Under the pieces are notes generated by a model that had not been told where the DNA came from, did no database searches, and saw only the letters and a list, made by a program, of their open reading frames with translations. 64,000 nucleotides of DNA from Dysidea avara (lineage: Eukaryota > Porifera > Demospongiae > Dictyoceratida > Dysideidae). Where the stretch lies: NCBI RefSeq assembly GCF_963678975.1, contig NC_089278.1, forward strand, positions 9,141,479 through 9,205,478, given 5' to 3'. Of this stretch, positions 38,401 to 48,083 are shown piece after piece. How positions within the stretch are numbered: position 1 is the stretch's first letter; each line of letters opens with the position of its first letter. Position numbers and translations under genes: made by a program.

Positions 38401-41400
38401 TAGCTAGCTACTGAGGTCTGTATAGTAGCTAACTAACCAATATAGTAAACAAACACTCGAACTTTGTTTATACAGCACTTCTAAGATGTAATATTGGTCA
38501 TTGTAGCTAGCTTCGGATAAATTATGAAAAATCATTTCAAAAACACATTGTTATTTTAATTTTTTCGAAAATTTAACCTTTTGAAAATTTCCCACTATAT
38601 TATATAGTTATACAACGGCCACGAGTGCTCTGCCTGATATAAACGCACGAGCCTGAGGGCCGTCAGGCCCGAAGGCAAGTGCGTTTATACAGGCAGAGCA
38701 CGAGTGCACGTTGTATAACTGTTATGTACCACTCACCTAATAGGTGGGGAGAGTCTCACAAGACAGCTGTAACACTTATAAAGGCCAGGTTTCTAACATC
38801 GATTGTGGGTAACCAAGCCAGACGTTGCGATGATGTTCTCCCTGCAGTACTGCAGCCACCTGAGATATTGAGAGCTAGTACGCTATGGGTTATATCACTA
38901 ACCTGCATTCGCTGTTCGACTCTCATCATGTAGTGCTCAGCATGCCAGCGTGCCATATAGACTAAGCACCAGACTAATCACCAGTGATTCTCTCGAGCGA
39001 AAAAAAGCAGCTAAATAGACGGTTTAAGTAAACAAAACCTAACTACTAAACGATACTAGTCTAATTCTTACTATTCACACTGGCTAAACTCGAATCTGGT
39101 GGCATGACAAAACTGGTTCCCACAATCGAACGTAAAGGTTAGTATTATTTAGAATATATTTGTTTTATTGAGTCATTGTCGAAGTGGACTACAGTTTAAT
39201 CTGGGCTAAGGTGGCACCAGACTAGTAAGGTGTAAAAGTACGTTTATATATATGTAGACTAGAGTTGTGGCCACCCGCGTTGGCTTTTTCGATTGCCATT
39301 GGCTGCTGTAAACATTATACGTATTGGTGACGTTATGGCCCACAATCGACCTTTACATGTCAGGCTATAAAAGAATTCGAGTGATCTGTGAAATGTCTTT
39401 CCTCCTATTAGGTGAGGTGTCGTAGTGGTCTTCGCCACCGGCACTTGTGCTATACTGCACAAAACCGCAGCCAGTGCAATATCTGTATATTGCACTGCGG
39501 TCAGTGCATTATAACTTATAATGCACTCGTTGTGGTCTACAAAACCGCAACCAGTGCGTTATAAGTTATAATGCACTCGCTGCGGTCTGCAGCAGTGCAA
39601 TATACAAATTATGGCACTGGCGGTGCCTTTGAACTGCCCACGCAGAGTGGTATATATATATATATTATATATAGTATCAGGATAGCCAATTAACAGATCT
39701 GCTGCATGTTAACACTGGTATGCTGTATTTTCTTCATACCACACAATATTGCAGCAGCAAAGTATAAAGTCTAAGCATGATACTTGGTCCCATTGAAATT
39801 GATAATTTTGAAGGGCCTGAAGTTAAATTTGAGTGAGATGAGCAAATGTAACACTGGTATTTCCTTCTTATTGCACAGCAACTTTGTAACTCTTACTATA
39901 ACACTATAAACAAAACAAAACATGTTCCAGTCCTATTTCCAGAGATCATGTGAACCCGATCGACTTTGCTGTGCTTGAGCATTCAGTGGCGAGATATGTA
40001 GAGAGCAAGTGGAACACAAGGAATGGGTTGGCTGCTTTTTGCCATTGCTCATCTCACTCATTATAAGCCTTTCATCAAATTAGGTCCCAAATCAACACTG
40101 GTAGAATTAAAGCGTAGAGAAAAGCAGCAAACCTCTAAGAAACAAGCATTAATGGTATACATCATTTTATCATGTCCAGCATGTCAGAATACATTACCTG
40201 GAACTGAACACACAAACAACCTTATCACTATAAACCCTATAGCTTGGCACCCATAAACAAAACACCAAGGTCACCACTACCAGGAGCCCATAAGTGCTGT
40301 GAGGCACCTTGTGGAGCTTATGAGCTCCTACTAGCATTACAAAAGCAATTGACACAAAGTGTTTTTGGAGGTCTAGCCAACAGCAGGTAACTAACCCAGG
40401 AATCATTCCTTCAGGCCACAGGCCAGTACACAACAAAGGCCACTAGATGATCACACAGGGCAACAACGACATGGGGCAAAGTCCATTTGTCAGACATCTT
40501 ACTATCCCCATCTCTTTCTGTGGCATAGCCATTGTTTGAAGTAGAACCTCTGGAATCCGTGCTCCAATCTGCAGTCCATAGTATGTCAGTCATGAGAACC
40601 CCATTCTCAGCTGCTGGTGTACTGAAAGCTCCACAGACTGAGTGGTGTGCCAACCATGAGAGGTAATTGCCTTGTGGTGTTGATGTAAGGGGTTAGCTCC
40701 ACTTGAGTGAAACTGACTGGTTTTGTCTTCATAGCGTCTTGAGCACTCAGTTTCTTGTCCCAAGTAAATGCCTGGGGGGTGCTCCAACAGTCTTCTTCTT
40801 CCATAGATAGGTGGATGCTATCTGGTCAATATAACCAAAGTCTTAGGTATAGTGCTTGGAGCTCTGACACCCTGTTAACACTCACAAGGGCCATTTGGTT
40901 GACAAGTCTATGACTCAGTTAGGGACAGGTCCCCAAGGTGTTGTGCCACCACTACATGCCCCACCCCCCAACCAGTACAAATCTAACAGTGTTGTGGATG
41001 GTCATGAAAATAAAACAGCTTTAATTTTAATGGAGTATACACTAGGTATAAGGCTAATTGGTATGACCATGTGACAGTACCTTGTAATGACATCATTTTC
41101 TTCCTTTTATAATGATCCTACAATAAGTTAAACATGTTGATAGCATTCTGAAATGGGTAATTGTTCCATCATGATGTGTGTACCATATAGGGTGTGGGTT
41201 GGGCACATCCAGACTACATCCCATTGATGATAGCTAGTATGGTAAGGTCCATACTGTTATGGTTGAGTTGTGTTATCACTCATCTCAGCTGGTAGGCAAC
41301 TGGGATCGATCATTAGGTAGTGGTACTCAGATGGCCAGCAGACTTGCTCAGGTGTGTGTGTGTATGCGTGCGTGTGTTGTGTGTGAGTGTCTGTTGTTGA

Positions 41401-43932
41401 ATAATATGATATTGTGTTCTCCATTTAGCATGTTGCTTCTGGCAGTTCTGCTCGTGGCTTCATGTCTTTCAACACATGCTACACAGACACTGGTTTATGG
41501 TTAGTGTAATGTACACAACCATGTGATGTGTATCTTTAATTATCAGGGGTATTTACTTTGTGGCTGATCGTATGCACATTGATGATTTTGTGTGGAAAGT
41601 TCAGGAGGAATGGTGAGGTTACTACTTTGTTATGCTCTGTCAATATGATGGTGTTCTGGTAGGAAACACATTTGTACACATGTGACAGAAGCTGAAGTTG
41701 CTAGAGCAAGGAATGTATTTAAAACCAGCCTCTTCATGCAGTTAGATGGTGTGTGTTTGTGTGTCTGTGCTTGTGTCTGCATCTGTGTAATAAGACCAGA
41801 GATAAAATTTGTGCATGAATTATAAGAGACATGGCAATAGGCTTTCTTTTGGTAACACTCTCCTAACAAAATGATGTTGATGATGTGTGTGTCAGTTGGT
41901 GGAGGTTTCTTCATACTAATGACCAATGTGATGAGGTCCCTAATACAGGATCGGTGATCATATGAGTGAGATGAGCAAATGTAACATAAGGGTGCATGCA
42001 CCCTTGGCATGAAATAGAAGCTTGCTTATAAAAATAATATCCATTGCAGCATATCCTTCACCTAATGGAAGTCACAGGTTTGTGGGACTTGACATGAAAT
42101 TCTCCAGCCTACTTATACAGCCATTTTCTCATACTGATGAAGGCAGTCCATTATGCAGAACCGCTTGTCCCATGGAAAGGGTCCAAATTTGGTTGCATCC
42201 CCACTTAGGCTAAGCAACCTAAAGAGCATGTCTTCTGCTTTTACCATTATCTCAAGGTTTGGCTTGCAGATACTACATAAACATAACCAACTTCCATCAT
42301 CTTGCTGCAGTGTGGCAGACTAATTCACTATGAAGCCCAGTCAAGTGACCTCTTGAGCTGGAGTACTCTACTGTTCCAACCCACTTGTCTCACTAGCCAG
42401 TTACCTGTCTTGACGACTCTTGAGCCATCAAAAGCAGATAATTGGCCCTGTCTTCTTGACTTTACATGATTTGTAAGGCTTAAAGCTACTTTTTCCAGGG
42501 CAGCAACTAGAATCTACAAGATTATGTATGGAAATCACCTAATTTTAAATGACAAGCTTTGAAGTACAGCTTGTATAAGAATAGTTGAGCTGTATTTTGT
42601 AGCTGGTCTTAATTTTTCATGCTTTATTCTGGAATGTATCTGGATATTGAAATTCCTTCTCATAATTCCTGCAAGCCTAATTGGGAAAGATGCACAGCTG
42701 ATAACCGTTTAAGTCATCCGTTATGCATCCAGCTCTCAGTTTATTAAAGAGTACCCAAATATTACTGTAATCCTGGGATATTGTTAGAGAGGTCAACAAA
42801 AATCAGAGGTACAGTACTATTGCCTGAGCCTCTTGGACTTCTGAATAACTTTCTACAGAACAGATAAGCCCTACCAAGCCACCACCATCTCCATGATCTT
42901 TCTGGAATGTTGTAAAACATCTTGGAATAGTAATCCCCAAATTCAGGTAGAGTAAATTTCACCATACCATCAAGTTCAAGTGCTGAACCTTCCACTGGCT
43001 TTCAGGAATGCTTTTGGAGTAAAAAAACTGAATAGGATTTGATCATCGGTATAACAGTACAGTAACTCCTGTTTTGGCATCATGAGTTTCAGGTTGATCT
43101 CGTTGCAAGTTATCTTGGTGAAATGTTGTGAGAGATATTCCTAAGGCTCAATGGTGCTATCTGTTCATATGTGACAACATGGTTTGGGTGAGCTTCCCAG
43201 AAGCACACTAGGACTGAAACAAGCTGCTCTGTCTCCCATAAACATGTCACCTCACAGGGATGACTCAACCTCTCCTCAAACCCTTGCGGTGTTCTGAAGG
43301 ATGTTGTTGATAACATTGCCCTACCAGCCACCAGATTCTTTCCATCGTCTGTTGCTTCTCATTTTAACACTGCTGATCTTCAAACTCCTCAGCATTAAAT
43401 ATCAACCAGTCTGAGGTACAAAGGACTTGTATGAGCAATCCATGTAGTTGCAGATGTGTTTTAGCTGTTTACAGCCTTACTGTATTTTATAATGATTCAT
43501 AGATAACATAGCCCCTGAATCATCCTCTGGTATGTTTGTATAACCTGATCATCTTCATTGTGTACAGGCTCTACACCAGTGTGTGAAGACATTGGAAGGT
43601 AACTGTGCTGTGTATATCTTGCTACACTTTTGATCTCAAACCATAGACAAATGCTGACGTATGGTAGAAGAATTCCTCTTCCAGAGTTAGATTATCGTAT
43701 TGAGGTAACAGTGAACTGTTTTGAGTTGCTTAACACTTCTGTATATGCAAGCAGCAAGTAGATGCCAAGGCAGTTAGAGACGTAATGGCCAGATATTTGA
43801 GGGACAAATCCCCAACAGTAGTGGCAATTGGTAAGCTGAGTATTGTCATATCTTTGTATTAACCACTTCTCTTTTTCAGGTCCCATAGAACAGTTACCTG
43901 ACTACACCCACATTAGAGCCAACATGTCATAG
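29231..43932 (+). CDS. PMPCB: Mitochondrial processing peptidase beta subunit (PMPCB-A)
   Basis: This is the catalytic subunit that cuts targeting peptides in the mitochondrial matrix. Nineteen exons: 29231-29287, 29341-29400, 29448-29537, 29585-29671, 29777-29906, 29964-30055, 30986-31092, 31148-31227, 31317-31413, 37830-37883, 41191-41241, 41289-41351, 41429-41499, 41547-41612, 41663-41748, 43568-43598, 43647-43704, 43755-43830 and 43880-43932. The N-terminus [19 protein letters not shown] is a basic targeting sequence. The M16 zinc motif is present as HFLEH, with the distal acidic segment in [74 protein letters not shown] and GPIEQLPDY match human PMPCB in order. Introns 6, 9, 10 and 15 are swollen by repeats; the smaller ones stay near 50 bases. 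Confidence 0.95.
30056..30985 (+). other. PMPCB-A intron 6
   Basis: This is a 930-base intron without coding signal. It has paired copies of the TGCTCTATTAGAGTA motif at about 30715-30755 between T-runs, and palindromic TGTCAGATC-type sequence near 30250-30295. Confidence 0.5.
31432..31764. repeat. Near-perfect foldback palindrome in PMPCB-A intron 9
   Basis: Arms of about 150 bases read ATGTACTAGTAAGAGTAAAT inward and are answered by ATTTACTCTTGGTACTAGTG at the far end, with few mismatches. The centre is near 31590 and holds the pair TCTAGCTCAGA / TCTGAGCTAGA. Transcribed RNA would form a long hairpin. It is probably a foldback transposon. Confidence 0.8.
31880..32440. repeat. Unclassified interspersed repeat with GATA run
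   Basis: This starts with a short GATA microsatellite (about 31888-31902) and continues into AT-rich sequence without an open frame. The layout resembles a LINE 3' end with a simple-repeat tail on the minus strand, but no reverse-transcriptase motif was identified. Confidence 0.4.
32445..36660 (-). mobile_element. Nearly full-length CR1/L2-like LINE in PMPCB-A intron 9
   Basis: ORF1 (35432-36427, 331 residues, open) has a PHD-type zinc finger ([25 protein letters not shown]), a coiled-coil-like segment and an RRM-like C-terminal half ([17 protein letters not shown]). ORF2 follows with an AP endonuclease ([23 protein letters not shown]) and reverse transcriptase (32607-34052, 481 residues open; [38 protein letters not shown]). 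ORF2 is broken by about three shifts, near 35430, 34800-34630 and 34400-34100. The 3' end is an AAT run (32450-32480 on this strand). Orientation is opposite to PMPCB-A. The long open frames suggest recent insertion. Confidence 0.9.
35432..36427 (-). CDS. LINE ORF1 protein with PHD finger
   Basis: The 331-residue frame starts [15 protein letters not shown] cysteine/histidine finger spans about residues 24-82 ([23 protein letters not shown]), typical of ORF1 proteins in CR1-group LINEs. A heptad-like segment follows (about 83-105), then a conserved block with VVVYGIKE and CFRLGKF around residues 165-215 and a lysine-rich end. It probably coats LINE RNA. The frame is intact although the partner ORF2 is broken. 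Confidence 0.82.
   Translation of the reverse strand: MTTTPRSKRKRPPPNSPGDSDATICPICLDPIIDATKDAEGQEAIYCESTCNAWIHRQCAGLSQTLYKVYQDGDDPFYCPHCRLAIQEQQLHELTSAIDSLKKEVTDLKAESPQPKKIVGITQHIIPEPQLITSEPSTSKSQSTPSPNNKHVAVPDNPIDRKFNVVVYGIKEKPTGTPRSARTKSDIDCCVHILKEANNDITEQSIRDCFRLGKFDSTRTKPRPLLVKLSRAFDVNTILYNRSKIPEGTQVKPDMSKEEKLREQLLLKERWSLISSGTDKKHIKIRGTKIYVKNQIHGELVDSTFVPKSRSEASNTSNSNSTMEVVTPTSQ
37214..37530. mobile_element. hAT MITE with TAGTGCTGGGCGAT terminus
   Basis: The element begins TAGTGCTGGGCGATA at 37222 and ends with the near-complement TATTGCCCAGCTCTA by 37519. ATTGTGGC (37214-37221) and ATTGTGGT (37523-37530) look like an eight-base target duplication with three extra bases at the 3' end. 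The inside is AT-rich with CGATA-type repeats. Confidence 0.72.
37950..38596. mobile_element. Inverted-repeat element in PMPCB-A intron 10
   Basis: The ends AGTAGGAAATTTTTGAAAGG and the complement of CCTTTTGAAAATTTCCCACT pair over about 30 bases, flanked by TA-rich sequence. No transposase frame is present. Confidence 0.65.
38606..39645. repeat. Cluster of strong hairpins and inverted repeats
   Basis: A hairpin of about 115 bases (38606-38722) pairs GTGCTCTGCCTG with CAGGCAGAGCAC and GTTATACAACG with CGTTGTATAAC. Then ACTCACCTAATAGG (about 38730) pairs with CCTATTAGGTGAG (about 39405), enclosing about 690 bases. From 39450 to 39610, repeated units of the type CAGTGCATTATAACTTATAATGCACT form further hairpins. 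No coding signal was seen. It is probably one or more foldback DNA elements inside PMPCB-A intron 10. Confidence 0.65.
39650..41190. other. Remainder of PMPCB-A intron 10
   Basis: There is a TA microsatellite at about 39652-39672, then decayed sequence with only short open frames and no recognised motif. The string GAGTGAGATGAGCAAATGTA near 39832 recurs near 41963 in intron 15. Confidence 0.45.
41749..43567. other. PMPCB-A intron 15
   Basis: This 1.8-kb intron has a GT-rich simple repeat at its start and shares a 20-base string with intron 10. Short open frames on both strands show no recognised family; a decayed transposon is possible but unproven. Confidence 0.4.
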
Positions 43933-44412
43933 GGTGTTAATTGAAGACTGCATTAATCATACAGAATATAGTACATGTTTATTTGTGTATATTTGTACTG
44001 TGTTATCTGTTGTATCCAATAAAGCACACAAAATCAATAGTGCAGAACAAAACATGCCTATACAGTAATGAAGGACAGGGTATCGTGACTATAACAACAT
44101 TACTTTATGTGACTCCTAATTCATATTAGTACTTTACAGTGTCCAGCACTGAAGGTCTGACAGCAACATGTGCTGCAGCCTTTGGATTATCCTAACCTAA
44201 CAAGAACTGGAGACTTTTGTAATGATTACTTAACTTAGCAAACAATAAGGTGAAACAGAAAAGAGCCAAAGAAAGGAAAAAAAATCCCTCCTACCCCAGG
44301 ATTCAAACTGCAGGCCACCCAATGTCTAGTCAAGCGCCACACTCAGTCTACAGGAGGGATGGATTTTCTTCCTTTAAACCTAAGTATTTATTCTTGTACA
44401 CTACGGTACAAA

Positions 44413-44469
44413 ATGGCTGTTGTAGGGTTGCATAGATTTGGTGCACCACTGATTCGCCCGACCAGGAAG
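44413..44469 (+). pseudogene. PMPCB: Orphan PMPCB first exon with partial promoter
   Basis: This encodes [19 protein letters not shown] followed by GTAAAC, nearly the same as exon 1 of PMPCB-B. A decayed copy of the PMPCB promoter lies at about 44090-44135, separated from the exon by an inserted stretch of about 260 bases. No second exon is found before the PMPCB-B promoter. It may be a leftover of a third tandem copy; it could in principle splice to PMPCB-B exon 2. Confidence 0.8.
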
Positions 44470-47400
44470 GTAAACAGGCTGTGACAAAGGAATGCCGGTA
44501 ATACAAGTTTGTTACTGTGGTGATGCAGTTTGGTAGCAAGTCATTTTTTTGTCAGAGTACACACAACTACTTGTCCTTGGGTCTACAAGAGTTATAATGT
44601 TGTCATCCATTGGTATATGCTGGGGCTCTGGGTACTTGAACGTGTTTGATGGACCGTATGGATACAGAAATGTCAGCTTCACTTGTCACTGCAAACTTCA
44701 AACACACAAGCTAACCACTGATTCTCTTTATGTCAACAAGTGACAAATCCAGCAATCGAATCTGGTGAAGCTTCATTCTTTGATAGAGCAACTCTCTCTT
44801 TCCTGAAAACATCAGATTATGAGTAAAATTCTATTTCCACTCTGCTATTTGAGATTGGCACAAGAGTGCAGTTTTCTGGTACCATGGATTGTATGTGAGA
44901 GTTGAAAGCAACATCCCTGTTGTCTTGAATAATCTTCATTGTTACAATACCCAAAGTAAGCAGCAGGTATGTTGCTTCATGCTCAATTTAACAACTGACA
45001 CGGTGTCATTAGCTGGTCATGGTATTGCCTTTGCAAGCTATATAAGCTGGCCACATTTGAAAACTATACAACTAAATAAATTTCAACACAAAGGTGGTCT
45101 TTCAATACAGGTGGTCACTAATACAGGTTGCACTGTGCTTGGACGCCTTCATTGTGTAAGAAAGTTGGCATGGTCTTATCAGCAGTGGCTATTAGAGGTG
45201 TACACTCCCATATGGCAATAATAGACTACAAAATTCCACTATATACCACAACAAATTTAATTATATCTCTTGAATCCATTCTGGCCCCACCACAAAAATT
45301 TTACCAACAATAGACCATAACCTAATTATTATTTACTACAAAATTCAAAGAATTTGAAGCAGCACTTTTTGAAATATTAAGGATTAAAGTTTTAATAGAG
45401 CCTTTTGAACCTTAATTAAATTGATATCCCATAGTTTATGGATTACTTGAAAGATCAATTAACAGTCTTTGATTGCTGAAAATTTTATTTTAAAAATATT
45501 AACACAGTGGTGAGCTACAGTTGATTTTGTAACTCAAGACAGACCAATTTTTCATGAAATATTCAAAATATTTGTGGTCATAAATCAGAAACTATGTGGT
45601 GTATGAGGCTAAAAATTGGAATGGGTGATGAGCACCACAGGTACTACAAACACAAGTTTTGTCAAAATCTGAGAGGTGACCCTACAATTTCTCGGTGACT
45701 TGACATGGAATGACCCTAAACCCAAGAAGTTGGCATTAAGGGGAGCATTTGCCATAATCTCCACCAAGTCATCTTGATCTTCTGTCCAGATGTAGAAACA
45801 CTTGCTGTCGGCCTAACTAGAATGCCAGCTGCTTCATCAATAAACTACAAACAAAAAGATACTGTCATCACAAAGTGTGCCATTGCATGTAGAGACTTAC
45901 GCATCATGTTTGGCTGAAAGAAAGAACTCCCTTATGAGATCAAGATCATTCAGCTGTAGGGCTAGTTATAGTGCCTTAGAGTAATGGTTGAACTTGTGGT
46001 AAATTTTTTAAGCTGGTGGTCAAAAATATGGAGTCCTCTGGCTCCAGAACATATTTAACACGACTACAGTGAATTATATAACTCTCAACTATTCATATCG
46101 TCCATCCTTTCTTACCTAGATAAGCACAGACAGACTCCATGATGATCCTCAGTAATTTTTCAATAGTCAACTTGTCTGCTACAAAAATCTTATCAGTTTC
46201 AATGTGAGATGAATCTTTCACAGCAACAAACACTGCCACTGTATTCCTTGACAAGTGGTAGAAAGACACAGCACAGGAAGAGTTTTGTTGACTGTCTACA
46301 TAAAGATAGCAAATGCAACACTAAAATTGTACAATGTACAGTGGAACCTGTCCTGTATAGAAAGGTCACCTCTCTAAAATAGCCTAATTGGCCAACTTTA
46401 ATTCCTTTAGTGAGGCAGCTATACACTAGCCCATTGTGTAAAAAGCAAACATCAAGAAATGTTGGCCTGAAGATGACCGGCTTAGGACAGGTTCCTCTGT
46501 ACATCAAACACATTGATGTCATGCATTCACAATGCAACAATCAAAAGAGAGGGAAATCGCAGTAATCATATACTGTACTGTGCTAAGCAGAAATGCCGTG
46601 TATATTTATCACCACTACTCTTGCCACTGCTATGGTACATTCACTTTAAGGTAAGTGAGGGTGGGTAATTCTGGACACTTAGCTTGTCTTCAGCAATGGA
46701 AGAGTCCCACAATGGCTAATGTATTACAACAAAAAATTGTACTGTAAATGCATCATAAGATAGGCCTTGCAACCATATAGCTACAGTTACTGTTAACTCA
46801 TCAATGGAATATGCTGCAGTTGTTTTAGGACTGGTACCCATATCATTAGTCTCACATGGCCAGACCACTTTTTTCCTCTTTGTCACTGGGTAGGGAGAGA
46901 AAGGGTCTGATCTGTTTCGAATCCCCCAATTGTCTTGATATTAGACACCAACTGGATTATAAATGGTTCAAATATTTCATTACAATGGAAAGATTACCAT
47001 CAATGTCGTTGTTTCATTCTCCCAAACTCCTCTACCTATTTCTACCTATCAAGGAGGTGTCACGTCTGCTCACGCTGTAGGTAGATCTGCGACCGCAGTC
47101 AAAGTCTTGACCGGGAAAATTTCACCTTGACCCTTGACTTGCAGCGTTTATTGTTTTTGACCGGTGACTTGAGCATTTCTTGTCAAACTTTTGACCTACA
47201 TTCATTTCTCTATTTTCCTATACGCACCTGCGCTTGTAACCTAGTATAATATTTTCTTAGTGCGTGCTACCAGCAGCTGGGAGAGAAAAATCATTATAAT
47301 TACGGCGAAATGCCTGTTGGAGCTTTAAAACATCTTAGAGATCCTTACTTCTTGTGAGTTACGTATAATCCCTAAACTTGATTATAACTACGTATAGTTT

Positions 47401-48083
47401 TCGATTGTGGGTTTCGAACCTTCTGTATCGTCTTGACCCTTGACCCACTGTAAGAGCTATTTAGTGGCCTTGACCGTTGACTTACAGTTTGACCGCGGTC
47501 GCAGATCTACCTACAGCAAGAGCCTGAGTGACACCCCTTGCCTATCTAGTCTACCTATTTCCTAGCCATATCACCTGTGCTGTCTACTCTGTAACAATAA
47601 TGTACATACCATTGTGTCTGAGCATGGTCTGAGTAATTGCCGATTCCTGTCGAGTTCACCTGGTCAACTAAACTCCAAATAATGCCTTCATTTAGTAAAC
47701 CTACGAAATACGAAATGTTGAGTTAAGTAGCCTTTATTATCTCTATTAGCTAGCTATGAACTCACAAGAAAAAGAAAAGAATCAAAACCAGGTAACTACT
47801 TGCCTGGCTAGGCGCTTCGCTGTCATAAGGGTGCGCTCCAACGAGAATCAGAATAGACTACTCGAGTTTGGATAAAAACCCGCGTTTCCAATCCCGGGTA
47901 CGTAGTATATATAATCTAAAATTTAGATTTAAGATTAGGTACTGGGCAGTCAGCTCAGCTGGTTTGCAAATGGTACAATCAAATACATAATCTATGATCA
48001 AGTACAAGGTGTCATTTCTTGAGTAACTATAGCAACGTTATTTCACGTGACTCCTAATTAATTAATGCGCTTTACGATACAAA
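44470..48083. other. Spacer between the orphan exon and PMPCB-B
   Basis: No gene is recognised. Apart from the inverted-repeat element at 47055-47537, the stretch is AT-rich with short frames only. Confidence 0.5.
47055..47537. mobile_element. Inverted-repeat element with GTAGGTAGATCTGCGACCGC ends
   Basis: Ends of about 45 bases pair: AGGTGTCAC, then CTGTAGGTAGATCTGCGACC, against the complement at 47490-47537. Further in, CTTGACCCTTGAC repeats occur near both ends. The middle holds a short open segment (47310-47355, MPVGALKHLRDPYF) directly followed by GTGAGT, which looks like a first exon with a donor site. No transposase is present. Confidence 0.75.

Noticed and set aside
39440-39640. CRISPR-like array
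   Set aside because: The repeats are palindromic and not separated by unique spacers of constant size, and the genome is animal.
42762-43331. Minus-strand frames in PMPCB-A intron 15 as a host gene
   Set aside because: Two short unrelated frames with stops between and no recognised domain; a decayed repeat is more likely.
44549-45313. Short plus-strand open frames after the orphan PMPCB exon
   Set aside because: No recognisable motif, no splice partners and ordinary AT-rich composition.
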